Positions 44,994 to 53,609 of a DNA stretch of 64,000 nt are shown in pieces; positions within the stretch are counted from its first letter, which is position 1, and every line of letters begins with the position of its first letter. The stretch is from positions 434,001-498,000 of the forward strand of contig CAWKOH010000004.1 of NCBI GenBank assembly GCA_963851245.1, given 5' to 3'. The notes under the pieces are model-generated. The model saw only the letters and a list, made by a program, of their open reading frames with translations, was not told where the DNA came from and searched no databases. Origin of the DNA: CAWKOH01 sp963851245 (GTDB lineage: Bacteria > Actinomycetota > Acidimicrobiia > Acidimicrobiales > Palsa-688). The position numbers and the translations under genes are program-made.

Positions 44994-46400
44994 ATGGTCA
45001 CGGCCGCGACCCGTTCACCCACAGGACGCGACAGCAGCGCCTGGAGCGAGTACCAGGTCAGGGTCGACAGCCTGAGGGACCAATACGATGCTATTCCGGC
45101 GGGTCAGCGGGTGAGGCTGGCCAAGAAGACATCGAACTTGTTCCGCATTCGGGCTAAGGACAGTGCTCGCGGTCTCGATGTAAAAGCATTCGACGGCGTC
45201 ATTGCCGTGGACTCTGAACGACGCACGGCCGACGTGCAGGGCATGACCACCTACGAGCATCTCGTCGAGGCAACCCTTCCCCACGGCTTGATACCCCTGG
45301 TGGTCCCCGAGCTCAAGACGATCACCATCGGGGGCGCCATCACCGGACTGGGTATCGAAAGCTCGTCCTGGCGCAACGGAATGCCTCATGAGTCGGTTAT
45401 CGAGATGGACATCCTCACCGGTGCCGGCGAGGTGGTGACGGCCCGACCGGACAACGAGCATCGCGAGCTCTTCTTCGGGTTCCCGAACTCGTACGGAACG
45501 CTGGGCTATGCCCTGCGAATCAAGATCGAACTGGAACAAGTGAGGCCGTTCATCCATTTGCGCCACGTGCGCTTCGAGGACTTCCCGGCCCTGGTCACCG
45601 CACTGGGGGAGGTCTGCGACCAAGGCGAGTTCGGCGGTGAAAGGGTCGACTTCATAGACGGTTGCGTCTTTTCCCCGACCGAGAGCTACCTCACGCTGGG
45701 GGGCTGGGCTGATTCAGCTCCGTACGTCAGCGATTACACCTATATGGACATCTACTACCGGTCGATTCAGGCCCGCCGGGAGGACTGGCTGACGATACGG
45801 GACTACCTGTGGCGGTGGGATACCGACTGGTTCTGGTGCTCTCGCGCCTTCCAGGTTCAGCGGCCGTGGGTTCGGCGGCTCGCCGGCCGGCGCTGGCTCC
45901 GAAGTGACGTCTACTGGAAAATCATGGCTTTCGAGGAGCGCCACCATCTGAAGGCCACCCTCGATCGCTGGCGGGGCCGGCCCCGCCGGGAGAACGTCAT
46001 CCAGGACATCGAAGTGCCGATCCACCGCTTGGCCGAGTTCGTGTCGGGCTTCCAGGAGCACGTGCCCATAGCTCCGATCTGGCTGTGCCCGCTGCGTCAG
46101 CGCCGGATCGAGGCCGGCTGGGACCTCTACCGCCTCGACCCGGACCTGCTCTACGTCAACGTCGGATTCTGGTCCACCGTCCCTGTGGTGCCCGGCATGG
46201 GCTCCGCGTACCACAACCGGTGGGTAGAGTCCGAAGTCGACCGCCTGGGGGGCCGGAAATCTCTCTATTCTACGTCCTTCTACGATGAGGCACGCTTCTG
46301 GGAGATCTACAACGGGCCGGTGTACGAGCGGCTGAAGACCCGCTATGACCCTGCAAGACGGCTACTCGACCTGTACGCCAAGTGCGTCGGGTCCCGCTAG
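44994..46400 (+). CDS. FAD-binding oxidoreductase, TmsA/BfaA-like
   Basis: About 468 residues from MVTAATRSPTGRDS. PCMH-type FAD-binding domain: FDGVIAVDSERRTADVQGMT, VPELKTITIGGAITGLGIES, SVIEMDILTGAGEVVTARPD and FFGFPNSYGTLGYALRI; similar to DHCR24-type reductases. It is followed by a CFA-synthase-like methyltransferase, the pairing known for 10-methyl (tuberculostearic-type) fatty acids, where TmsB/BfaB makes the 10-methylene and TmsA/BfaA reduces it. Function by this pairing is inference; domain assignment is firm. Confidence 0.85.
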   Translation: MVTAATRSPTGRDSSAWSEYQVRVDSLRDQYDAIPAGQRVRLAKKTSNLFRIRAKDSARGLDVKAFDGVIAVDSERRTADVQGMTTYEHLVEATLPHGLIPLVVPELKTITIGGAITGLGIESSSWRNGMPHESVIEMDILTGAGEVVTARPDNEHRELFFGFPNSYGTLGYALRIKIELEQVRPFIHLRHVRFEDFPALVTALGEVCDQGEFGGERVDFIDGCVFSPTESYLTLGGWADSAPYVSDYTYMDIYYRSIQARREDWLTIRDYLWRWDTDWFWCSRAFQVQRPWVRRLAGRRWLRSDVYWKIMAFEERHHLKATLDRWRGRPRRENVIQDIEVPIHRLAEFVSGFQEHVPIAPIWLCPLRQRRIEAGWDLYRLDPDLLYVNVGFWSTVPVVPGMGSAYHNRWVESEVDRLGGRKSLYSTSFYDEARFWEIYNGPVYERLKTRYDPARRLLDLYAKCVGSR

Positions 46401-46428
46401 CCCCGAAACGGGAGGAGATTGGGAAGGT

Positions 46429-47703
46429 ATGGGAGCCAGACCACAGGTTGCGCAGGTGTTGACGAGTATCGTCGCGCCGGGAGCACCCGTAGGCTTTGAC
46501 GCGTTCGACGGCAGCACGGCCGGACCGCCCGACGCCGAGATACGACTCCAGTTCAAGGATCCCCGGGCCCTGAACTACATCGCCACCGCTCCGAGCGACC
46601 TGGGCCTGGCCCGGGCCTACGTGGCCGGCTACATGGACGTACACGGCGACGTCTACCGGGCCCTCCTTTTGCTCTCAGGTGAGCACGTGGGCACCCTGTC
46701 CTGGGGTGATCGGATCAACGTGCTCAAAGGGCTCGGCCTGGGCATCCTGCGCCCGATTCCCCCTCCCCCCGAGGAATCGCGCCCCGGCTTCTGGTGGGGT
46801 CTTCGACACTCGCTACAGCGGGACTCGCGGGCCATCAGTCATCACTACGACGTCTCGAACCGCTTCTACGAGTGGCTCCTCGGGCCCACGATGGCCTACA
46901 CCTGCGCCGTCTACCCCAACGAGGAAGCCACCCTCGACGAGGCGCAGGAAGAGAAGGTCGACCTCGTGTGCCGCAAGCTGGATCTGCAGCCCGGCCAGCG
47001 TCTCCTCGACGTCGGCTGCGGTTGGGGGACGATGGCCGTCCACGCCGCTCAGCACTACGGGGTCAACGTGCTCGGCGTCACCCTGTCGCGCCAGCAGGCG
47101 GAATGGGGGCGGAAGCGTCTCGCCGATCTGGGGCTGTCCGACCGGGCCGAGATCCGTCACGACGACTATCGCAACGTCGGCGAGGCCGGCTTCGACGCCG
47201 TGAGCAGCATCGGCCTGACCGAGCACATCGGAGCTCGCAACCTTCCCGCCTACGCCCGCTTTCTGGCTTCCAAGGTGCGCCCGTACGGCCGCTTACTGAA
47301 CCACTGCATCACCCGCCCACATTCCACCGACCCGGCCCGGGCGGGCGGCTTCATCAATCGCTACGTGTTTCCCGACGGGGAGCTCGAGGCGGTCGGGCCG
47401 ATCATCTCGGTCCTACAGGACAACGGCTTCGAGGTCCGTCACGAAGAGAACTTCCGTGAGCACTACGCCCGCACCTGCGCGGCCTGGGCAGCCAACCTGG
47501 AGAAACACTGGGAAGAGGCCGTGGCCGAGGTCGGGGAGGCGAAAGCCCGGGTGTGGCGGCTCTATCTGGCGGCTTCACGACTCGGCTTCGTCCAGAGGCG
47601 GATCGAGCTCCACCAGGTACTCGCCGTCCGCACCGAAGAAGGCATATCAGGCCTGCCGCTCGAGCGCCTCGAGTTCTCCCGCCCTATGGCGCGCTCGGTC
47701 TGA
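46429..47703 (+). CDS. Cyclopropane-fatty-acid-synthase-type methyltransferase, TmsB/BfaB-like
   Basis: 424 residues, SAM-dependent methyltransferase acting on unsaturated phospholipid acyl chains. ISHHYDVSNRFYEWLLGPTM, YTCAVYPNEEATLDEAQEEK, LLDVGCGWGTMAVHAAQHYG (SAM loop), SSIGLTEHIGARNL and INRYVFPDGELEAVG are diagnostic. GGAGGAG lies 11 bases before the ATG. It follows the FAD oxidase by 28 bp and converges on a desaturase that could supply its oleoyl substrate. Either cyclopropanation or 10-methylenation is possible; the neighbour favours the latter. Confidence 0.92.
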   Translation: MGARPQVAQVLTSIVAPGAPVGFDAFDGSTAGPPDAEIRLQFKDPRALNYIATAPSDLGLARAYVAGYMDVHGDVYRALLLLSGEHVGTLSWGDRINVLKGLGLGILRPIPPPPEESRPGFWWGLRHSLQRDSRAISHHYDVSNRFYEWLLGPTMAYTCAVYPNEEATLDEAQEEKVDLVCRKLDLQPGQRLLDVGCGWGTMAVHAAQHYGVNVLGVTLSRQQAEWGRKRLADLGLSDRAEIRHDDYRNVGEAGFDAVSSIGLTEHIGARNLPAYARFLASKVRPYGRLLNHCITRPHSTDPARAGGFINRYVFPDGELEAVGPIISVLQDNGFEVRHEENFREHYARTCAAWAANLEKHWEEAVAEVGEAKARVWRLYLAASRLGFVQRRIELHQVLAVRTEEGISGLPLERLEFSRPMARSV

Positions 47704-47710
47704 GCCGGCC

Positions 47711-48679
47711 TTAGACGCCTACTGGAGCCGGCGCTCGCCGCCGGGCGATGATGCTGGCGTCGGGCCAGCGCACGTCGGTAACCCAGCGCAGCTTCTCCAT
47801 CACCTTGATGGTGATGGCACTCGTGTCGATCTCGAACAGCCGGACCCCGTGGCGGGCCGAGGTGGGCTCCGCATGGTGGAAGTTGTGCCAGGACTCGCCG
47901 AAGGACGGGATGGCCAGCCACCAGACGTTCTGGCTGCGGTCGCGCGTCCGGAACGGCCGGCGGCCGCTGATGTGGCACACCGAGTTGATGGAGAAGGTCA
48001 CATGGTGGAGCAGGAAGATCCGGACCAGTCCGGCCCAGAAGAACGCCGTCAGGGCCCCCTCCCAGGACCAAGACCACAACCCCCCGACCACCGCGGGTAG
48101 CGCGACCGACAAGCCGACCCACACGATGAAGGTGCGTGACACCCAGTTGATGTCGCGATCGTCGAGAAGCTCAGGGGCGTAACGGGCCTCGGAGGTCTTG
48201 TCCCAGTCATACAGCCAGCCCACGTGGGAGTAGAAGAAGCCCTTGCTTACCGCCTTGAAACCAGTGCCGTAGCGCCAAGGAGAGTGCGGATCGCCTTCCT
48301 TGTCGGAGAACCGGTGATGCTTGCGGTGATCAGCGACCCACTGAATGGCCGAACCCTGTATGGCCATGCTGCCGCATACGGCCAGAGACACGCGCACCCA
48401 CCGCTTGGCCCGGAAGCTGCGGTGGGTCAGGTACCGGTGGAAACCGACCGTGATGCCCAGGCCCGTGATGACGTACATGGCGACGCCTATGACGGCATCC
48501 CTCCAGGTCAGCCCCCATCCCCAGGCGACGGGGATGGCTCCGATGATGGCGACGAAAGGAACCACCAGAAAGACCGTCAACGTGACCTGCTGCACCCACG
48601 TCTTGCGGTCTGGAATGCCGGCCTCGGAATCGACCACCTCCTCGGTGGTAGGTTCGAGGAGGGACTCGGTAATTGACAT
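47711..48679 (-). CDS. Acyl desaturase (delta-9, DesA3-like)
   Basis: About 322 residues from MSITESLLEPTTEE, with GACGAGG before the ATG. Integral membrane di-iron desaturase: His boxes in FHRYLTHRSF, HRKHHRFSDKEGDPHSP and ESWHNFHHAEPTSARHG, plus four membrane helices. Introduces a cis-9 double bond into stearoyl chains. Its product is the substrate expected for the adjacent methyltransferase; the stops are seven bases apart. Confidence 0.93.
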   Translation of the reverse strand: MSITESLLEPTTEEVVDSEAGIPDRKTWVQQVTLTVFLVVPFVAIIGAIPVAWGWGLTWRDAVIGVAMYVITGLGITVGFHRYLTHRSFRAKRWVRVSLAVCGSMAIQGSAIQWVADHRKHHRFSDKEGDPHSPWRYGTGFKAVSKGFFYSHVGWLYDWDKTSEARYAPELLDDRDINWVSRTFIVWVGLSVALPAVVGGLWSWSWEGALTAFFWAGLVRIFLLHHVTFSINSVCHISGRRPFRTRDRSQNVWWLAIPSFGESWHNFHHAEPTSARHGVRLFEIDTSAITIKVMEKLRWVTDVRWPDASIIARRRAPAPVGV

Positions 48680-48818
48680 GGACCTCGTCTCTCTGTGGGG
48701 CGAAGCGGCCGTGTCGTCGACGTCCGCGTTTAAACAACGGGCACCCCCGATTCTGACACGTTTGGGAGGGGGGTGTGGACGCGGCGCGCCTCTTGCACCC
48801 CCAGTAGGGTGCTGGGCT

Positions 48819-48908
48819 ATGGACGCTGAGCCGGAGCTAACCGCCCTGAGGGTCAGTTTTGACCATGCCGGCCGGGCCCCGGTCCCGGATCGCGACGGTG
48901 AACGATGA
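48819..48908 (+). CDS. Possible 29-residue peptide coupled to the AlkA gene
   Basis: Reads MDAEPELTALRVSFDHAGRA then PVPDRDGER, with TGA overlapping the glycosylase ATG. The overlap argues for translation, but there is no strong ribosome site and no family is recognised; it could be the remnant of a larger protein or a leader peptide. Confidence 0.3.
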   Translation: MDAEPELTALRVSFDHAGRAPVPDRDGER

Positions 48909-49552
48909 GTCCTCGCGTGTCCCACGCCAACGCCGCCGCGGAGCTGGCCCGGCGGGACCCGGCCATGGCGAAGCTGGTTGCACTGGCCGGCCCGATACGC
49001 CTGCGTCCGCCCCAGGAATCGCATTTCGGGGCGCTGGTGCGGTCCATCGTCTATCAGCAGCTGGCCGGCAACGCCGCCAATGCCATCCACGGCCGTCTAG
49101 TGGCGACCCTCGGCGGGCAGGTGGAACCCGGCGCTCTGCTTGCCCTGTCGGTCGACCAGATGCGCGCCGCGGGACTGTCCGCCAACAAGACGGCGTCTCT
49201 CCGGGACCTGGCCGAGAAGGTCCTTGACGGTACCGTCGTCCTGGACCCCCGGGGCTTGGCGCGCGAGCCGGATCAGGAGGTCATCGAACGCCTGACGAAG
49301 GTCAGGGGCATAGGGGAGTGGACGGCGCACATGTTCCTGCTGTTCCAGCTGCGCCGCCTGGACGTCTGGCCTACCGGTGACCTGGGCGTCAGGAAAGGCT
49401 ACGGCCTGGCGTGGGGGATACCGATGCCCACGGCGCGTGAGCTGGAACCCCTGGGGGATCCGTTTCGCCCGTATCGCTCCGTGGCAGCCTGGTACTGCTG
49501 GAGGGCCAACGAGGTGTACTCCGCCGCCCCGGACAGCGCCCTCACCCGGTGA
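48905..49552 (+). CDS. DNA-3-methyladenine glycosylase II (AlkA-like)
   Basis: 215 residues, HhH-GPD base-excision enzyme. SHFGALVRSIVYQQLAGNAA, helix-hairpin-helix LTKVRGIGEWTAHMFLLF and catalytic Asp in WPTGDLGVRKGYGL. Lacks the N-terminal AlkA domain, as common in actinobacteria. The stop overlaps the next start (GTGA). Confidence 0.92.
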   Translation: MSPRVSHANAAAELARRDPAMAKLVALAGPIRLRPPQESHFGALVRSIVYQQLAGNAANAIHGRLVATLGGQVEPGALLALSVDQMRAAGLSANKTASLRDLAEKVLDGTVVLDPRGLAREPDQEVIERLTKVRGIGEWTAHMFLLFQLRRLDVWPTGDLGVRKGYGLAWGIPMPTARELEPLGDPFRPYRSVAAWYCWRANEVYSAAPDSALTR

Positions 49553-50007
49553 AGCGGCTGCTCTTCGTGCATCACACCGTCTCGCCCGCTACTCACGCGC
49601 TGTATTTGGCCGCGATGGAGGGCGTCAGCGACCCCGCTCTGGCCCAAGTCGACGTGACGGTCAGACCGGCCCTGATAGCCAGCGCCGGGGACGTGCTCGA
49701 GGCCGACGGCTATCTGCTCGGCAGCCCGGCCAATCTGGGTTACATGTCCGGGGCCCTCAAGCACTTCTTCGACCAGATCTACTACCCCTGTCTGGAAGCA
49801 ACCCAGCGACGCCCCTTCGGCGCCTACCTCCATTCGAACTCCGACGCGAGTGGCGCCTTGAGGGCGCTGACGACGATCACAACCGGGTTGCAGTGGCGAA
49901 CCGCCCAAGCGCCGGTCGTGGTGGCCGGCGAGCCGGGCCCTCCCGAGCTGGCGGCCGTGAAGGAGCTGGCCAGCGCCGTGGCTGCCGGCCTCCTTCTCGA
50001 CAGCTGA
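49549..50007 (+). CDS. Flavodoxin/NADPH-dependent FMN reductase-like protein
   Basis: 152 residues. RLLFVHHTVSPATHALYLAA is the FMN phosphate-loop region and YLLGSPANLGYMSGALKHFF the second FMN-binding loop of flavodoxin-like folds. GTG start overlapping the AlkA stop. Electron partner unknown. Confidence 0.82.
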   Translation: MKRLLFVHHTVSPATHALYLAAMEGVSDPALAQVDVTVRPALIASAGDVLEADGYLLGSPANLGYMSGALKHFFDQIYYPCLEATQRRPFGAYLHSNSDASGALRALTTITTGLQWRTAQAPVVVAGEPGPPELAAVKELASAVAAGLLLDS

Positions 50008-50017
50008 AGTCGAGGTC

Positions 50018-50722
50018 TCAGGTTGTCGCTCGAGGTGCGCTGATACCGGCTAGGTCTTCCTCCATGCCGGCCAGCATCCGGGAGGCGACGGCGGCCCGGG
50101 CCCGGGACTTGGTTCCCGACACGGCCGGTCCGCTCAGCTCGGCCAGGAGGGCGGCGGCGGCGGTTGCCTCAGTCAATAGCTCCTCGGCAGGGACCACCCG
50201 ATCCAGGAAGCCTGCCGTTTTGGCCTCCTCGGGACCGCCGATCTGGCCGAGCACGATGCGGTCGAACTCCGACGGCGGCATCCGGTAGCGAGCCAGTTCG
50301 ACCGCCCAGATGGGAAGCGCCATTCCTATCGCCACCTCGTTCAGCCCTATCTTCCAGTCCCCGGCGGCGCCGATTCGCTGGTCGGCCGCCAGCAGGACCA
50401 GAGCGCCCGCGGCGAGCGCGTGTCCCGTGCACGCCGCTACCACGGGCAAGGGCTCGAGGAGGAGCTTCGCTACGAAGCGGCCGCCAGCCGCCACCAGCGA
50501 CCGCATGCTGTCGGGGCCCGCTGTCATCGTGGTCAGATCGAAACCGGCCGAAAAACGCCCCGGCCGCCCCACCAGCAGCACGGCGCCGGCTTCCGGGTCG
50601 GCCTCGGCCCGATCGAGCGCCGCCGATAGGGCGTCGAGAACCTCGTGGCTGAAGACGTTGGCCTTGCCGTCGTCGAAGCTGACGACGGCGACGCTGTCCT
50701 GGACGTGGTAGGTGACCGACAT
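50018..50722 (-). CDS. Enoyl-CoA hydratase/isomerase family protein
   Basis: 234 residues, crotonase fold. VAVVSFDDGKANVFSHEVLD, oxyanion-hole segments GRFSAGFDLTTM and CTGHALAAGALVLLAADQRI. The catalytic Glu positions of true hydratases are not obvious (EVAIGMALPIWAVELAR), so isomerase or other chemistry is possible. Convergent with the flavodoxin-like gene. Confidence 0.85.
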   Translation of the reverse strand: MSVTYHVQDSVAVVSFDDGKANVFSHEVLDALSAALDRAEADPEAGAVLLVGRPGRFSAGFDLTTMTAGPDSMRSLVAAGGRFVAKLLLEPLPVVAACTGHALAAGALVLLAADQRIGAAGDWKIGLNEVAIGMALPIWAVELARYRMPPSEFDRIVLGQIGGPEEAKTAGFLDRVVPAEELLTEATAAAALLAELSGPAVSGTKSRARAAVASRMLAGMEEDLAGISAPRATT

Positions 50723-50837
50723 GCGGAGGATGCTATGGGCTGTCGGAGATGAACCACGGCTACGAGGACATGCGAGAAGGCCGCAACCTTCGCGGCGTCC
50801 TGCACTTTTACCGGACTCTGGGTCCCGAGCTGCTCTC

Positions 50838-51626
50838 TCAGCGCACCAGCCGGATGCCGCTCGTCCCCACCATGGAGCCGTCGCCGCGGACGATGAGAGC
50901 GTCGTAGCCCTCGATGTGGCCCAGCCAGTCGAGGCCGGGCTCCCCGGCGGCCAGTAGCCCCGTTGCGAAGGCGTCCGCCAGTGCTAGGTCGGGCCCGGTC
51001 ACGGTGGCCGAGGCGATAGGGCTGCTCGGCCGGCCGGTGCGCGGGTTCAGCACATGGTCGCCACGTTCGTAGGCTCCGGACGTGGCTATCGCCGCCCCGG
51101 CCTCCACTACCGCCATGACCCGAGTGCTGTCCCAGGGGTCCCGGATCCCGATGTGCCACGCCCGGTGGTCTCCGGGTGCGCCGGACAGGGCGATGTCACC
51201 CCCAGCGTTAACCATGGCGCCGGCGACGCCCGCCTCCTCGATCTGGCGCAAGGCGTTTCGGGCCGCCCATCCCTTGACCAGGCCGGTTGGGTCGACACCG
51301 CCGGGCATGGCCCACGGATCGAACCAGCCACGCGACCCACGGCGCGCCACCGCGCATAGCTCCAACACCACGGCCACATCCTGAGGGGCGTCCTCTACCC
51401 GGATCTCGCCCCGCCGGAGCCGGCTCACCGGACTGTGCGGTTTCCACGTGCTGAAGACGGCGTCGGCCCGGTGAAGGCCGGCCCGGGCCTCGGCGAGGGC
51501 CAGATAGACCTCTTCTCGCGCCACGAGGCCGGGCCGGATGTCGAAGGATATGACGGTGCCCATGACCTCCTCCGTCCGCTGGATGGGCGCCAGGGCGGTG
51601 GTCGGGTGATCAACCGCCGCGGTCAC
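50838..51626 (-). CDS. apbE: FAD:protein FMN transferase
   Basis: 262 residues. Attaches FMN covalently to Ser/Thr of FMN-binding domains, with Mg. EEVMGTVISFDIRP, PTGLVKGWAARNALRQIEEA, VNAGGDIALSGAP, TSGAYERGDHVLNPRTGRPS and LADAFATGLL are standard ApbE segments. No signal peptide is visible. Its start overlaps the FMN-binding lipoprotein gene, whose SGATYTS motif is the likely substrate. Confidence 0.93.
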   Translation of the reverse strand: MTAAVDHPTTALAPIQRTEEVMGTVISFDIRPGLVAREEVYLALAEARAGLHRADAVFSTWKPHSPVSRLRRGEIRVEDAPQDVAVVLELCAVARRGSRGWFDPWAMPGGVDPTGLVKGWAARNALRQIEEAGVAGAMVNAGGDIALSGAPGDHRAWHIGIRDPWDSTRVMAVVEAGAAIATSGAYERGDHVLNPRTGRPSSPIASATVTGPDLALADAFATGLLAAGEPGLDWLGHIEGYDALIVRGDGSMVGTSGIRLVR

Positions 51627-52111
51627 GAGATGCCCAGCTGGTCGAGAGCGGCCTGCAGGGACTGCACGTAAGCCTGGCTCGTGTAGGTAGCCCCCGACAC
51701 TCCGTCGATCTGGGTCGACTGGGCGCTCATCGTCTCAGACTCCAGGATCGGCACCGCCTGAGAGTTGATCTGGTACGAGCGGCCGTCGGTGGCGTCGTCC
51801 TTGAGAATCGTCACGTTGGTGATCTTCGACCCCGCAGCCGTCACCTCGATCTCGATTTCGCCATACCGGTACTGGACGTCGCTGCCGGTCGCGCTGCGGC
51901 TGGAAGTGGAGGTCGGCGCGGTCGTACTGGGACTGGTGGATTCGGGGGCAGAACCGCTGGACTGCGGTGTCGTGGCCGGCGTAGACCCGCGGCCCTGCGG
52001 GCTGGCACCGGACGCGGGTTTGATCTGGAGCGAAGGATGGGAGGTGTGAAAGCTGAGCACGAGCGCCACGCCGGCGGCCGTCGATGTGATGACGATAGGA
52101 GCGCGTTTCAC
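51623..52111 (-). CDS. Exported FMN-binding domain protein
   Basis: 162 residues: N-terminal signal/anchor helix (PIVITSTAAGVALVLSF), Ser/Thr/Pro linker, then an FMN_bind domain with YRYGEIEIEVTAAGSKITNV and the flavinylation motif DGVSGATYTSQAY (Thr is the expected attachment residue). Sits between the ferric-reductase-like gene and apbE. Probably relays electrons outside the membrane. Confidence 0.9.
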   Translation of the reverse strand: MKRAPIVITSTAAGVALVLSFHTSHPSLQIKPASGASPQGRGSTPATTPQSSGSAPESTSPSTTAPTSTSSRSATGSDVQYRYGEIEIEVTAAGSKITNVTILKDDATDGRSYQINSQAVPILESETMSAQSTQIDGVSGATYTSQAYVQSLQAALDQLGIS

Positions 52112-52135
52112 GTCGGGGTCTTCTCCAGAATGAGG

Positions 52136-53519
52136 CTAGAAGGCGAACTGCTCACGGTGAATCCGATCCTCCGGAACTCCGAGGTTGCGGGCGGCGGCGG
52201 CGAGATGAACACTGAAGTCGTCGGGGCCGCAGACATACACATCCCGCTCGGCGATATCGGGCACCAGCCGGCGGAGATGTCGCTCGTCGAGCGGATGGGC
52301 TCGCCGGGAGCCAACCACTTCGTGCAGTTGGCCTCCACGATTCGTCACCAGCCGGCGAATCTCCTCCCGGAAGAGGAGGTCCCCAGCGGTTGATGCCGCG
52401 GGTCACGACGCTGACATCCACCCAGGGGTCCATGTCCTCGAGGAGGGCGCGCACCGGGGTCACACCCACCCCGACGCCCACCAGCAGGACTTTGTTGGTG
52501 TTACGGGCGTGCCGGGTGAAGGCGCCGTAAGGCCCCTCGATCGCTACCCGGGTTCCGACCGGGATCCGGCTGAGCCGGTGCGAGTGGTCTCCTGTCGCCT
52601 TCACTGTCACACGAAGGTACGGAGACCGGGGCATGGCCGACAGCGAGTACGGGTGGGCCTGCCACCACATTCCCCTGGTCAGGAATCGCCATTGAAAAAA
52701 TTGGCCACCGTCCACCGCCAGCCGTTGGAGGTGCCGGCCCCGGCAGACGATGGACACCACTCCGGGCGTCTCCTCGTTCACGCCGACAACTCGGAGGTCG
52801 TGCCAGGCGCTACGAGCGATCGGCAAACCAACTCGGAATACCAGGACGGTGCCTGCGGTAGCCAGCCACAACGCCACCCATATGGCCCGGGTGAGCGGGT
52901 GCCCCACGAACGACGCGCCATTGGCGAGCTGGTGGGAGAAGGACAGAGCCAGCGCCAGGTAGACGTAGAGATGGACGGTCCACCAGGTTTCGTAGCTCAT
53001 GCGCCGCCGGGCGGCCCGAATGGATGTGACGGCGGCCATTACCAGCAGGGCGAAGGCGACAATCGCCATCAGCACGTCGGCGTAGGACCGGATCAGGACC
53101 GTCAACTCGTGCCAGTTCCCGGTCTTGGCCTGCTCGGCGTAGCCGACCGTGATCAGGATTGCGTGGGCGGCGAGCAGGTAGATGGGCCATTGCCCCAGCT
53201 TGCGGTGCCATCCGACCAAGCGATCCTGGCCTACGGCTCGTTCGATGGCAGGTATGCGAGCCACTAGCAGCACCATGATCAGGAGGAGGTAGGTCCCGGT
53301 CAGTCCGGCCAGGCGGCCGCCAAAGATGATGAGCCCGCCAGGCGCCGAGAGGGAGCCTTTGGTCTCGGCGGTAACTGCCAGCGCCACGCACAGTCCCATG
53401 CCGAGCCCGACGGCTACAGCGGCGGCGTCAACGAAGCGCCGGTTCGGGCGCCGCTGCGGGCGAGCACTGACAGTTGAAGGAGTGGATGCCATTCCAGCTC
53501 CGCCCATCATGACGCTCAT
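52136..53519 (-). CDS. Ferric-reductase-like transmembrane flavoreductase (one frameshift)
   Basis: About 460 residues. Six membrane helices with heme-type His residues (GWHRKLGQWPIYLLAAHAIL, YETWWTVHLYVYLALALSFS), then a ferredoxin-reductase module: HPYSLSAMPRSPYLRVTVKA (FAD), GTRVAIEGPYGAFT and VLLVGVGVGVTPVRALLEDM (NAD(P)). A frame change near 52390 leads into RDVYVCGPDDFSVHLAAAAR (the CGP motif) and the end. Transfers electrons across the membrane, probably to the FMN-binding protein encoded 24 bp downstream. Confidence 0.88.
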
Positions 53520-53564
53520 ATACGCACAGGATGGGGGCAGGGCCTGAACGTTGCTGAAGTGTTC

Positions 53565-53583
53565 GCTGTGAACGGGCTGTGAA
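53565..53583 (+). promoter_or_regulatory. 11-bp-phased GCTGTGAA direct repeat (response-regulator box)
   Basis: GCTGTGAA at 53565-53572 and again at 53576-53583, start-to-start distance 11 bp, 46 bp upstream of the ferric-reductase-like start. A degenerate third copy (GCTGAAG) lies at 53553. OmpR-type regulators bind such repeats. The same element precedes the response regulator gene at 58943. Confidence 0.7.
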
Positions 53584-53609
53584 TGGTCGTCATTCTGTAG
53601 CCACCGCTG

